Of a stretch of 64,000 nt of DNA, positions 43,721 to 56,730 are shown one piece after another. The notes under the pieces were generated by a model, which searched no databases, was not told the DNA's origin, and was given only the letters and a program-made list of their open reading frames with translations. Location of the stretch: assembly GCF_945859705.1 (NCBI RefSeq), contig NC_079137.1, forward strand, positions 65,409,803 to 65,473,802, read 5' to 3'. How positions within the stretch are numbered: the stretch's first letter is position 1; every line of letters starts with the position of its first letter. Origin of the DNA: Episyrphus balteatus. Its lineage: Eukaryota > Arthropoda > Insecta > Diptera > Syrphidae. Both the position numbers and the translations under genes were made by a program.

Positions 43721-45129
43721 ACTCGTTTTATCGCAGTATCATTTTTCTTTGTGAAATTCTTCTTAATTTTTTAAAAAACAAAAAAAAAACTCAAAAGAAA
43801 AACTTATCTCCTATACAGCTTGGGCAATACCCTGGACTCTGATGGCTGATTCTCAGTTTGGGTATATTCTTCCAGATTACTACCAACCAACTGACACCGA
43901 CCGGATGTGCCGTCTTAGAAAATTTTCTGTTAAATACTTAATGCCCCAGTCCATTACTATGTACATTCAAAACTTGTAAGTATTTTTCGAAAACTTAAGA
44001 GTCGAGGGAATTAAAAGAAACGGCCTTCCATATACTTTGCCTCACTTTTCCTTACTTATAATATAGTAATATTTGTATATACCATCAAGCATCCAAATAA
44101 CACACCGCACTGAATATATATAAAGAAGACGGGCTTGTTCAATGTTGTTCATGTCCAAAATGGTGGTAATTAGGAAAGTTTTTCCACTCCATTTCTGACA
44201 ACATTAGCATTAATTGCATTTTATCCCAAACACAAAACAAGCTCAAAAGATAGAGCTATAGCGGAGTGGGAGCGGTACAGAAACAGAAGTAGAAGCACAT
44301 GGGGATGTGCGCTCTATCCTACAACTGATTATTTATTTATTAGCTTATTTTTGGCACTCTAGGATTATTGTTATTCCGGTACAACATTTTTGTCTTGCAG
44401 ATCCTTGATGATGATGATGATTATTATGGGTATGGGAAGTTCGTTGATGGGGGTGAAGAACTCAAAAACTTCCTCTCGGTTAAATTTGAAAGTTATCGTA
44501 AGGATTTAATGGACTTGCCTTGCTTATGGAGTGTATAGTAGGACACATTCTTTCGAACAAATATCTTGTAGTTTGAATTGATGCGGTTTAGTTTTATGTA
44601 ATATACTCTTTCTCTCCTCATCTCTAAGATATAGCTAACTCAAGTGAAAGGGTCATTTCATTCAATTAAAGGACAAATTGGACATGGGTACGGGCGTATT
44701 GACATAATGATAAACTTTTAGTGTGGTTGTTGGTTAGTCTTGTGGAAGTTTTTGCCGAGTTGAAGAAATTCTTTTGATACGACAAAAACTTTTGTCAAAA
44801 TTTAGGACCTATATTTGAAGAGGTGTTGAAAAGTTGTTGATAAGAAGGAAATGTTTTTTGGGTAAAATTTTTGAAAAGTTGACATATAAATACTCGAAAT
44901 CTTTTGGATTGAAGGAAATTTAAGGAAATTTAATTTGCCTATGATAAAAAATGTCCGAAAATTTACCTATTTTGAAGAAAATTTGTATTCCAAATCTCCC
45001 TATGATCAAATTTCAAAGAAAAAGAAACAACAAAAAAAAATACCCAATTCCCAAAAAGAGAAAAAAAATCATGTTTGCAATTACAAGTGGTAGAAGTGAA
45101 AACTTAAAAAATTGAAAAAATCTACCTAT
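43721..45129. other. Non-coding stretch
   Basis: About 43820-44760 is of higher complexity, with GATGATGATGATG near 44408; the rest is AT-rich. No supported gene. Confidence 0.5.
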
Positions 45130-45893
45130 TTTTTATTCCATCATCTTAAAATCAAATTTTTTATATGACAACCAATAATAAAATTTATGTCATCTGAAAG
45201 CTTATTGTTTTAGCTCAAAATATTTATATCAACCATGTCTATACAACATCTATAAAAATAGCTAGAATCTTTTAACCCAATCAGTTTTCATCAAAAAAGC
45301 AAAAATAAAAATATTTGTTCTCTTCCAACACAATTAAATCAATTTTTTTAAATGCAACCTACTATAAATTTTATATTATCTGAAAGCTTATTATTTCACC
45401 TTTTGTATGACGCTTCAAAAATATTTCTACCATGCCTACAAAAAAAGTAAGAATTTTTTAAAGCCAACCATGTTGAAATTTCAAACTAAGATTATGGTAC
45501 TTTCTACACTGGTGGCTGGTCATCGGCAACAGATCTCCACAGGTGTTTTGAGGTATTTTTCAAGTTTCTCAATTTAAGATTGTGTAACTTGTAGAGCTGG
45601 TACCGTTATGTATGATATATAAAATAAAAGGTAATATTATCAGCATGTGTATTAAAGTTAAATCAAATGTTTACGTGCTCTAGATCAAAAGATATAACGT
45701 GTTTAAAAAGAAAATTTTTTCACCATTATCTCAGATTTTAAATATGAAATTAATTGAATTACGTATCTACAGTATAAATTTCATTTATCTATCTATTAAA
45801 ACAAAAAAATTATAATCAATTGATTTTTCATGTCACTTTTTCGTTTCATCGTGTTTCAAATCACTACGATACTAAAGAAGTTTTCACTTCAAA
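45130..45893 (+). repeat. Repeat family R3, copy 2
   Basis: Same internal order as copy 1 at 37320, without the MITE. Both ATCTGAAAGCTTA blocks are present (near 45190 and 45380), as are the GTGGCTGGTCATCGGCAACA and GTAATATTATCAGCATG blocks. It marks the empty site for the 37514 insertion. Confidence 0.85.
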
Positions 45894-46906
45894 AACTCGA
45901 TTAAAATCCAACCCTCCTTTTTTCGGATTCATCTAAATAATGTCACATAACGGCCAATAATTGCTAACGGTTGTAATCCATACGCAAAAACTGTTCAGTT
46001 TGCATGTTATTCGGACTAATTTATCCACCCTTATTGTTGAAAAAACGCCCTCCCCGAGGAAAAAAATCCCAATACCCATCTATTGTTTCCGTGCAATATC
46101 ACCCCAAAATCCGTCCGTATGCTAAAGTCCATTGACGACAACATTGAACTAACACAAAATATTGTACTGTCAAGTCGGCCATCAAACATAATTCTATTTG
46201 TCATTTTGATTATGACGTTGTTATGCCTTAATTGACGCCAGTAGCAAGAAAAAAAAATCCATCAAACGTTTGTCAATAGTTCGTGTTGACTATGTCTACT
46301 ATAGACCTTATAGACCTTTTATAATTCCCACACCACATTTCCATCGAAGGGATCAAAACGAACAAAAAAAAAAGTGTCAAAGCTGAAGAGTAAAAACAGT
46401 TGACAACATTGAACTGCTTTTTTTTCCAAGTCATGTAATACCCATGGATTACAAGAATGAGAATATTTATTTTATTTCTTTCTTTTTTTTTTCCTTTTTT
46501 CATTTGTTTTTGTTTATTCTTTTTCAACCCCTGTGAAAGTTAAGTTTTGATAGGTTTTGTGTCTTTGTATTAACAGTTTAGTCAGTATTTCGATTAAAAT
46601 TGTTTGATTTGCTGCTTTCATGTTTTATTCACGGAGGGTTTAATGGTTCGATTTCGAGAAAATTGCTATAAATAGTTACTACCTACGAGTATACTCGATG
46701 TGGGCTGTATGAACATATTTGACCATATGGCAATGGTATGGGATAAATTGCTATTGCATGCAAGTGAATCACATGGATTCATAATTGTATTATGGCCATT
46801 GAAATTATAGGAACATAGAACATTCTAAAAGTAATCAGGAAAGGTGAACGTTGCTATTTTAGGAATAATTCAGAGGCTATTTATACAAACTAGGTGTACC
46901 TACATA
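45894..46906. other. Non-coding stretch
   Basis: About 45920-46250 is of unusually high complexity for this window (mixed GC, few runs), but has no frame. It may be unique host DNA. No gene. Confidence 0.45.
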
Positions 46907-46986
46907 AGGGTGGCCCAGAATTATGTGGTAAGAAATGTTTTCAAAAAAATTCGTTAGACAACCCTATAGTCCCAGATCCTATTAGT

Positions 46987-47404
46987 GGGAAACCGACAAA
47001 GTTATAAATACCAGAGTTATGCGCGACAGAATTACGCGTTTCAAAGTTACACAAAACCGAAGTTACGAAAAACCGAAGTTATGATAGACCGAAGTTATGA
47101 AATACCGAAGTTACGAAAAACCGAAGCTACGAAAAACCAGAGTTATGAACACCAAAGCTATGAAAAAAATACAATTTTTATTTTGCCTTGACTCAACCTA
47201 TACGCTCTAGCTTTTTAGTACGTTCCTCTCGTATATCCTTCATCTCAATGGTTGCCAACCAAAAAACCACTTTTCATAGATTTGGTGTTCATAACTCTGG
47301 TTTTTCGTAATTTCGGTATTTCATAACTTCTGTCTTTCATAGATTCGGTTTTTCGTAACTTCGGTTTTGCGTAGCTCTGGCATTCATAACTCCGTTACCA
47401 TTTC
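46987..47404. mobile_element. Mutator-like element with minisatellite inverted ends
   Basis: The two halves are tandem arrays of a ~16-bp unit (ACCGAAGTTATGAAAA and variants), about ten units on the left reading forward (46995-47170) and about seven on the right reading inverted (47280-47395). The flanks carry a 9-bp direct repeat CCTATTAGT (46978-46986 and 47405-47413). A 9-bp duplication with long inverted ends is typical of Mutator-like elements. Non-coding; 418 bp. Confidence 0.75.
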
Positions 47405-47874
47405 CCTATTAGTATCGTATATCTACTGTTAATTTTTTATACGCCTATCTTAATATTATAGAAAATATTTTTCGAAAAAAAAGTAAAAAAAACTAAATTT
47501 TTTGTTACCTAAGTTCTCTGGAGTTTTAGTTTACATCAACAGGCCTATGTATTCAGGTAAAAACATTACAAAACAATTTTTTTTGGATTTTCAAGGTTCC
47601 GTTGCCAAAAAAATACATTTTTTAAAAATTCCCTGCCATCCGTCGGGTGAGATATTAAAAGAAAGGAATTTTTATGCCTTACTTAAAATTGAAACCCAAA
47701 ATTTTATTGAAGGTCTGCTTACTGACATATTACCTACACAACATTTATTTTTCTTATATTCCGAGCTGATTTTGACCACACAGTCTCGAAATAAGTTTTG
47801 ATTTACAGATATTAGTTCACAGTGAAACTAAAATTTTTTTTTTTTTCAGGTTTTCGAAAAAAATGCAAGGGGTA

Positions 47875-48821
47875 GGGGGAAGTGGTCACCCTTCGTACAG
47901 TTTTTACTTATTTTTTTTTAGTTATTTATTTACTCACTCCAGCTTCGAGAAAATGGACTTTATTTGTAATTTGTATATTATTACACTTTAAAAAAAAATT
48001 TGACACTTCTAAGTCAAAGGCTTAAATAGTCATAGCCATTTTACTGGGATTAGATTTTTGTACGAATCCTCCCCACCCGTGGGGTACATTCGTACAGGAT
48101 ATTTAAAACGTTAATTTGACTAACTTTTGATTTGTCAAATGCCAAATATGAGTTTTAAAATATTTAATTACTTATTAATTTATTAATTAATTGAACTTGA
48201 CTCAGAAAAAAACAAAAACAAATAAAAAACTTAATTTTTCGCGATTCGATGATTCTGAAACAAATTATTATTTACATATATAAAAATACCAACCTTAATT
48301 TACTATAGAATGCGAAAAACTTATTATAGAGGTTTAAATTTCATTTCAATAAAACTGTAACTCCGTGTTTTGATTGTTATCTGCTCAAGAAAATTTACTG
48401 GCGGGCATACGTATGCGTACGAATGTGCCCCATGTTTGACTGTACGAATGCTCCCCAAGCTGTACATAATGCAGAAAAATCGATTTTTGAAAAAATGTAC
48501 TGAGATTTTGTAATATTTATAATTAAAACACAAATTTAACACTTTAATCAACAATTCTTCATTACTGTTTAGCCAAAAACATACTTAACTTAAACACAAC
48601 ATGACATCAAATGTACATACAAAAATTACTCAGAGCACTAAAAAACACTAAAAGTCTTGTGGCGACCGAATCCGTTGCACTTAGGATTCAAAATTTATCT
48701 AGCAACTCGGCGCCTACTATGTCTATGCACACTAGTAAGCACGTGTTTGAATACCGTTTAGTTTTTGTTTTATGCTCACTGTACGAAGGGTGACCGTGTA
48801 CGAAGGGTGACCACTTCCCCC
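47875..48821. mobile_element. pogo-type TIR element E2 (947 bp)
   Basis: Between TA dinucleotides (47873-47874 and 48822-48823). The ends read GGGGGAAGTGGTCACCC. Inverted identity actually runs for 34 bp, from 47865 and to 48831, so either the ends are longer or the target was itself palindromic (GCAAGGGG/CCCCTTGC). Its motif GTACGAA(G/T)G...CCC occurs at 47890 (inverted), 48060, 48089 (inverted), 48417, 48442, 48781 and 48798. No transposase remnant was recognised. Confidence 0.85.
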
Positions 48822-49127
48822 TACCCCTTGCCAAAAAAAATACATTTTCAAAAAAAATTAAAACCGGGATAACAATTTTAAATAGTCATTTATTGACAGT
48901 CAATTTGTTAATAGTCAAAAATAAGAATTTTTTAACTTATTTAAAATAGTTATCCCGAAATTAAATGTTTTTTTTCTCTGAGTGTAGTTGAAGAACCTTG
49001 TTAACCAAGATTTTTCGAAGATTAAATTTCTCTCAAATTCTTATTGGGTTTAGTTTCTTTATCAGTAGGTATTTAAACAACTTTTTAGTACCTAGTTGTA
49101 AAACAAGTTTAAACTTCTATAAGCCAT

Positions 49128-49490
49128 ATGTTTAGGAAAAAATCTCTTTACGAACTATTTCATGCGAGATTTCAATTTACAGAAGCTGTTGTGTTAGCTG
49201 AGAATACCAGCGCTTCTTGTATTTCTGGGAGTTTGAATGCAAAATTGTTAAAAATACCTACGAACAATGTAAAAAATTATCCAAATTTTTCAAATTGCAG
49301 TTTTCATAAGATTCAATATTATGCAAGCAAAATGTACAATAACAGAACAAATTTTCTTTTTGAACAGCAAAATTATTTAACTGGACTATTTGTGCTAAAA
49401 AAAAGTAATGAAAACTTACATACCTACTTGATTTTGATGAAATTGATGATTTTAAAGAAAAATATCAGTTTCTTAGAGTATGAGGTATGA
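49128..49490 (+). other. Unassigned 120-codon open frame
   Basis: Longest frame in this stretch outside the known elements. The sequence (MFRKKSLYELFHARFQF..., with ISGSLNAKLLKIP in the middle) is Lys/Asn/Leu-rich. I do not recognise it. It lies inside the possible large TIR element, so a transposase remnant is conceivable; chance in AT-rich DNA is as likely. Confidence 0.15.
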
Positions 49491-49720
49491 GCTAATATTA
49501 CAAAGATTAAAAAATAGAACAGACAAGATGATGTCCCCCAACAACGATTCTAAGCCAATTGCTGCAAAACGGCTTTAAATCATTACTTAATGTTAGATTT
49601 AATGATAAGACAAGAAAATTAACTCGGTTCAAATGGAATCTCACTTATCACTGTCGAGTAGAGTGGTCCACGCTTGTATATGAAAAATAAAATTTTCAAA
49701 TAAACGTTGGGCCACCCCCT

Positions 49721-52700
49721 AGTTTTGTTCCACATACTATTAGTATCATACTGTTGAATTTTCAGCCTCCTTTCTTATATAGAAGGCAGCGCTGATCGAT
49801 ATTGAAAAATTGTATTTTTTTGGAAAAAAAAAGTAAAAAGTTGTGGTTATACTTATTCTGAGAAAAATCGAAATAATAATTTCGTGGGCCACTTCCAAGT
49901 TAATTTCGTCAACAGGTAGTAGGTACCTTATTTTATAATATATCAATGTAAGGATAATAATACATGTGTAGGAGTATCGTATCATACTCACTCATCAATA
50001 TAACAAAATGTTTGGGACTTGATTGTGATACAACCCTAAATGTTTCTATCAAAAGGATATTTCTTAGAAATATTTACATGAAAGAATTTCAAATATGTTG
50101 GTTTCCTTCTAAAAATAAAAAAAAAAAAATCAAAGCAAAAGCTAGTGGGTGTTGAGAACAGAGAAAACTTAAATCTTTTCCAAGAAAATGGTATTTAATC
50201 TTGATTTAACTTTAGTTAAATAAATATTGTTAAAGAAAAAAAAAACTTATTTTACTATTTTTCCTACCAGCTCTTTGAGGCTTTTTGAACTGAAAAATAA
50301 AAATTCTCAGAAATGTTCGATTGATTGTAACAAAGTTATAACCTTCCTTCACATTTTAAAATTTAAATTGTCTGCTAATAATCGTATATGATAAATAATA
50401 GATCTAAAATAATTTTATAATAATTCCAAAAAAATATACAAAATAAATAAAATGTCAAAATGTAAATCAGACAACGTTATCTTACAAAAAAAAAAAATAA
50501 TTCTCATAATCCTTCGTTTATATCCCTTTCAGATGTCCTTTAGATTTAAATTGCTTATAAGTTTCCTTTTTTTTTTATTCAAAATCAAAACAATATAAAG
50601 GAATTTAAAATCAGAAGAAAAAAAAAAGAAATCACAGGTGTGCCGCTGTCACACATTTATCTTATTCGTCTAATCCATGACAAACCAAAGTTAACCCATC
50701 AAAAAAGAACTCCGACAAAAGAAAACAAAACAAAAAAAATGAAAAACAAAAAAATCACAAAGGACGACAGGACACATGCACCATACCATTTATCTGCAAC
50801 AAAAGAGACAACAAAAAGGGACTAACAAACCGCTCTGTCTCTCTGAGGACGACCAACGATCAACCAGTTATCATAATAATCCTTTCAGATTTTTGTTTTT
50901 ATGTCCCCCTTTCCCTTTCAACCAGTCACATATTCATCTGTATAGTCGTAGAAATAGATTTAATATTTTGATTTCATATTCAACATGGATATGTTTATCC
51001 TTTGGGATCCTCTAGTTTCTTTTCTTTCAGAAGAACTCACAAAACAGTAGAAAAAAAAAAAACGAGAAAAACAAAATAAAATAAAAATGTCATATCGTAG
51101 GCAAGCAATCTCTCTCAGTCTCAGACTTTCCCTCTCTCTCTCCACCTCAAATGATTACCATAAAGGACGTTACTCAACCGTAAGAGGAGTAGTAATTCCA
51201 TTTTTGGGACACACCGGATTTATATATCCTTTACCTTAATTTTATTCCTTCTTGGATCTACACCAGTTATAGCAACAGAAACCCATATGGCCCAACTATC
51301 TACCAAAGAACCGATAGAGCCAGTCTCAGTGTGTGTGTGGAAAGCTGTTCTACCAAGCTGACTGACTTGACAGAAAACTTGAGTTTGATAAGAGGAAATT
51401 CCTGCTGCCAAGGAGAGCATAGAGGACCACCACTCTCGCTCGTACCTCTATAAAAAGATAGGAATTCCTTTCTTGTTGGTAGATATTTTGCCTCGAGTGA
51501 CACCGGAGAAGAAATCATCAATCTTGTGGTTTAAATTGGGTATTTGGATAAGTCAGAAATTTTTGAGAGTTGGTAGAGTCGAGTCCTTGTGCTTTTGTGG
51601 TAGTCTTTTTTTGTTCTTTTTAGGGTTAAACTATATACCTTAAATGTCTGACCACTCACACTACCATCATTTTTGGGATAAAGAACTTTTGTACACTTGA
51701 GTTAAAATCCACAAGTTTTTTGAGTGGGTGTGGGTATGAATTCTGATGTTTTAACTGTCACAAGAATTTCTCGAAGAAAAGGTCTATATTGTATCTCAGG
51801 ACAAACGATGATGATGACGAAGGATATTTTGAATTTCTGTCACTGTTTTTTCATCTTATTTTTTGACATAGCTTTTGGCCTTGGGGCTAATTAAGAAGCA
51901 AATCGATTTATAAAACAACTTCATACAACTTGATTTTATATAGAAAGAGAGATTAAAAGAACCTTCCAGGCATCTTTTCGAAACAAAAGTTTTATGAGAT
52001 CAGAAAATGTTTCAATCAGAAAGTTTTCTCTAGAATTTCACAAAAATTAATTTTTTAAGCTTGAAAAGAAACTATAAACTCCTCAAAGCAACACAGATAG
52101 GAGTAGAAACCAAGCTTCTCAAGAAGCAATTTTGTTTAACCTCTCTCCAAACTTTAACTGAACTGAACTGAACAACACCCCTTAAAACAGAAACAATTGC
52201 TTTGACCTAATTTGATTGCTCAGGTGGGATTAATGAGATGGCCACAAATTGATTGTGTGTTTTGGCTCCCATAATATTGTGTGTGTTTGTGTCTGTATAC
52301 TGAGGTCACACTTTAGCTACCACCTTAGCTATACAGAGAGAGTCCTCGACAAAATGTCATTAGTTTGTTGATTACTTACCACTGGATAAAGTTTTGTGTG
52401 TGTGTGACTAAGTTTTGGTTCCATGACGATGATGATGATGATGGTGAAAATAGATTGGAATTGATGGATATTCCTAGTGGCACATCAAGGATAGAATTTG
52501 AAGAGATAGAGATGAAGCAGAATATATAACCAAAACAGCTACCAGACCACCACACCGTGGGGGTACTTAATTTGAATGGTAATACTCTAAGTTTGATTAA
52601 CACCAAGAGAATAATTTGATCTTATTGTGTGTTTTGGCTTATGGGGAAGGAAGACCATTAGGAGCTTGAATTATTACTATTCAATAATAGAGGAGTTGTA

Positions 52701-54762
52701 TGTAGCCCAGAAGCTTTACTGATTTAGCTTGGAAACTGGGATTTTGACATGGAAGCATTTAGAAATCAAATATTTAACTTTAAATCCATTTTTTTTTTTT
52801 AAATAACTTGTATTTAGGTAAGTCAATAGAAAGCAGCCGATAGGAATAGATGTTTTTTGTACTTTAAAAGAAAATGCTCTAAGAAAATGCTATGGCCTGG
52901 ACAAAAAAATTTCAAAATACCAAAAATTATATTTCTTTTTTCGTGTTGACAAAAAATCTAAACCATAGCAAAATAATATGTTATTCAATTGTGAACCCTG
53001 AATAAAATAGTAGAAATGGTCGCTTCAAGCCATTATTTATTCACAATATCCAAAAATATACATGCCTTCAGGTTGAAGTTTTTTTGACACTTAAAAAAAA
53101 CATAATCAAGTTTGCTACTCAACTCTTTTGTTTTAATCGATTTACCTTATACACTAAATTAATTATCGTTAAACGCTGTATTAATTTCGTGGTTCACTTT
53201 TATTGATGAAGAAAATACTAAATAGTACAGTGCATTTATGATGTTCATATATCGTGAGCCAGCTGTTTGTACCACAACCAATTTTTTTTTTTTTTTTTTT
53301 GCTCATTCGATAGAGGATTTGGCTGAATATCATAACCCAAATTTGTCGCACTCGTGAAAAAACGTAGAAAATTGAATTTTTCATCTTTCATGTTCAGAAC
53401 ATTTTTCAATATTCTGAATATAAAAAAGTTACAAGTCAAAAAAGTAAAAAAAGAATTTTTTTAAGTTTTGAGCACTTTTTATCAAAATTTAAAAAAAAAC
53501 GTTCGAAAAAAGATAGTTCATCTTAAAATTTTCTACATCTCTGCTATATTACTGTTTTTTTATTGTTATAAACACAAAAGTTATTAATAATTTTTTGTTA
53601 AATTACAAATGCACTGGACTAAAAGGCTTAAATCGTTATAGATACGTATGCCATCTTTCAGGTAACCTTGAATTTTTTTTAAGTAGTGTTTTTTAATTGT
53701 TTTGTTTGGCCAAAAAATGATCAGTATTTAAAAGTTTTTATTTTCCCAATAAAAAAGAAAGTAATAAATAAAAAAGCACTATTAACCGTTTTGGCATAAA
53801 TATGTTATGCAAATTTTTTATATTTTTTATATACATATACATATATATATTTTTTTTCATTAGATATAAAGAGTTGCATCCACACACAAATCTTTATACT
53901 TTTTACTTTAAATTTAGATACATTTTTAAGTTTTTATATTGATTTAAAAAGGAAATTCAATGAAAAAGCTTTTTATAAAATATAAAGATGTCAATATTTG
54001 TACCTTAAAAACTTTTGTTATTTATTGGGTAGGTTTTACATCTAGTTTCATTCGTTGGACTATTTTTCTGAAATATGCAGGTGGTGATTAATGAAATAAA
54101 AAACTTTTTATTTTTCTTTAGAAAATCTGTTCGAATTTTTTAAAAGTTCTTGGTAAGGCAAAATAAGGGCTGTGTATAGGTAAGGTATACTTACTTTTGT
54201 GACTGACTTTACCTACATACGCGTGCATTTCTTTGTCCATTTATTTTTTTAGTTGCTCCAATAATTTTTTGGTTATCGTCCAATAATAATTGATGCGAAT
54301 GAAAGAAATTGTAAAGTAATTGCGAGAAAATAAGCGCCTTGTCGATGAAAACAAAAGAGCTGATGCACAAACTTGATTTGTCATACAAAATGCGTTATAC
54401 CAAATTGTTTATTAATTTTTTTAAATATTTATCTATTCTTTAATATTTATTATATTCTTTCTATTCATTAAAAATATAAAGTACGAAAATTCGAAAATTG
54501 TTAATTGTTGCCAGGATGCCTTTGAGTCTAGTACCGAAGAAGAAAAACAAAAGATTCTAATAAAAAAACGCCAATGATTAACATAGATTACATTTTTTAC
54601 ATGAGCAAATCTGACGACGTAAAACATCTTACAAGACATCAACAATGTTGCATTAACAAGGGATATCAACCTTAAGAAAAAAATATACTTGCACGATCAT
54701 CATCCAGATAACTGTATTAACAAAAATTCTAACTTCTGTGATCTGCTTCCAATTTTTACATC

Positions 54763-54765
<3 letters not shown>
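49721..54765. other. Non-coding stretch
   Basis: Higher-complexity DNA at about 50640-52740 (TCTCTCAGTCTCAG..., GTGTGTGTGTG near 52396, GATGATGATGATGATGG near 52430), AT-rich elsewhere. A diverged copy of the short dispersed sequence GAAAACAAAAGAGCTGATGC lies at 54347-54395. No supported gene. Confidence 0.5.

Positions 54766-54813
<48 letters not shown>
54766..54813. repeat. (CT)n microsatellite
   Basis: About 24 perfect CT dinucleotides. The open frames over it, repeats of Ser-Leu or Arg-Glu, are artefacts. Confidence 0.97.
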
Positions 54814-54816
<3 letters not shown>

Positions 54817-56730
54817 TCTCTTCTTCTCTTTCTTCAATGATTGCAATCCAATTTGCTTGTGGATTGCAAAACTGGCAAAATAAAATTGATTCCTTTGGTC
54901 CGATAATAATCGAATGAATTCTCTTCTTCTGCATGCATATTTAAGCCAAATCCGATTGAGGTGCATGTAGACATAAAAACCAAAACCCACCAATTATATC
55001 GTCCAGGTGGAATTTACTCAGGGATTTTATCTTTTTTTTTCATGAAAGAATGAGAAGAGGTAGGTACCTGATGGAACGATACCATCACCACCAGCACCAT
55101 CATACTCACTAGGCGCATATTCACTTGCTGAAGCAGAAAACACAATTTATTGGGTTGACTTCATCCCGAGATTACATAATTAAATGTTTCCTCTTGGATA
55201 TGGATGATATAGAGATACCTTCCTTTGCTACCTAGATGTATTGTATATGTGCTCCAGAAACTCATGGCTTAAAAGGAAAACCATAAAAATTACTGATGAT
55301 GATCTTCCCTCTCTTCCATCATCGCCGCATGGAGAAGAACCATGGCACAAAGCGAGAGAATAACAGATTTCCAACCTAAGATACCACCTCTTGCAAGTCT
55401 TCTCAAAGGTTCTAAAGCAACAGGTTCATATCCATCATACAATCCACCTGCTTTGGCTATGGTAAAAAAGTCATAAAAAGAAGATTTAAAATTCCATGTA
55501 TCACGTAATTGAGAGGTCGCAGACATAAAAAAAAATCAAGTAAACTACCTTCCTCAACTCTGGCATGCACTTAATCTGCAGAGTTTTCTTAAACGCAGTA
55601 CTGGGCAATGAAGTCTTATTATTTACGACAAAGACTGGTGACGATGACGACAAACGACATTGCCCAGAAAATCCATCGTAAAACGGTTTTTGGGTATTTT
55701 TTTACTTTTTTTTTTGTTGAGAAAACTAAAAATGCCACCACGCTTCAATTAAGGACGTGTTTATGGGCCATTTGGAGTTTTGGCCTTTGGGGTAATTAAA
55801 AAATTTGTCTCTCTCTTCCAGACCTATTTCCGAGGTTTGCTTTCAAACTAATTAGATCACGAAGTAACCAAACTACCGACGATAGTGGCAACATTATACT
55901 GTCGTCTGTCATCCAAGTATAAACGGTGACGTGTGAATGTGCGTATGAAGAATTTTATTGCAACAAATTCCCTTCGGGTCAATTGTGCCCTCTATATGAC
56001 CTGAACTAAAAAGATCCCATTCGTTTGTGTTGAGAAGATGGGAATTTCTTCAGTAAGAAGATGATACGGAAACATTTTAATTTGTTCTTTTGCATTTTTA
56101 CGATGGGAACGCTTTGGCTGACTGAAAAGACTGAAAGACCGACGGATCATGGGAGATAGGGGAGCCAATTGTTCCCTATGTTTTTTTTTTTTTTTTTTGT
56201 GATTCGTTTTAACGACTTGTAATGAAGTGTTATTATTGCTTCGGTGTAATAGGTTTTCAGCTTATCTGATTCCGTTTTTGGCATTTATATGAGAAGGACA
56301 ACAAAGAGACCGTAATCTTAATTAAATTGTTTGTTAGACTATTTTCATTTAAATTACTTTGGAATCATAAAATTAAGGTTTTTTTTCAAGGAAGATGGCT
56401 TGAAATTGACGGTGAAGGGTAGCTCATAGCATGGTTTAATCTGAAAGCTATAATTATTGAGCATAATTGCATTCTTTAGTGGAATCTTAAAATGTCAGAA
56501 GTTGATTTATAAACAAAAGTTATTATTCAACCTTCAGAAAGAGTAATATCAAGTAGGTATACTGAGGATCCTTTGTTTTAAAATTTATCATCAAACTTCC
56601 TTGAGGCATTGTTTGGTTGATTTTAGTTTAATACTTTTGCCATAGCTTTTTTGTTTCGAAAAATAAGTATATGCGTGTCGAGTTATTCAACTAAATGCTC
56701 TCTGTGCATCTTTGATATAATAATTATTAT
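54814..56730. other. Higher-complexity stretch around a candidate exon
   Basis: Less AT-biased than the transposon-rich parts, with few homopolymers. Apart from the frame at 55290-55526 no gene is visible. A 10-bp inverted pair (CTGGGCAATG near 55598, CATTGCCCAG near 55657) could form a small hairpin. Confidence 0.4.
55290..55526 (-). CDS. Weak candidate host exon or small ORF
   Basis: A 78-codon minus-strand frame with ordinary amino-acid composition, unlike the other short frames here: a middle part GLYDGYEPVALEPLRRLARG, then a hydrophobic stretch (SVILSLCAMVLLHAAMM) like a signal or membrane segment, and an acidic/His end. A 3' splice-site-like TTTTTTACCATAG lies inside it (near 55460), so the coding part may begin after that as an internal exon. 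I recognise no family, and no partner exon was found. It could be chance. Confidence 0.2.
   Translation of the reverse strand: MSATSQLRDTWNFKSSFYDFFTIAKAGGLYDGYEPVALEPLRRLARGGILGWKSVILSLCAMVLLHAAMMEEREDHHQ

Larger units (their letters stand above)
46907..49720. mobile_element. Possible large decayed TIR element with nested insertions
   Basis: AGGGTGGCCCA at 46907-46917 is matched by its inverted form at 49708-49720 (AGGGGGTGGCCCA on the complement). Between them lie a Mutator-like element (46987-47404) and pogo-type E2 (47875-48821), both probable insertions. The remaining ~1.45 kb holds two frames of unknown meaning (99 codons at 47502-47801 and 120 codons at 49128-49490) that could be transposase remnants. 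The ends are short, so pairing by chance is possible. Confidence 0.3.

Noticed and set aside
43498..43842. 114-codon plus-strand frame
   Set aside because: It lies in repeat R1, whose other copy does not keep the frame.
52890..53720. Possible mariner-type element (CCTGGACAAAAAA near 52897)
   Set aside because: No inverted partner end was found, and the candidate right end is in the wrong orientation.
54653..54993. Frames with Arg-Glu or Ser-Leu repeats
   Set aside because: Pure translation of the (CT)n microsatellite.
55598..55667. 10-bp inverted pair CTGGGCAATG / CATTGCCCAG
   Set aside because: Too short and without target duplication; expected by chance at this scale.
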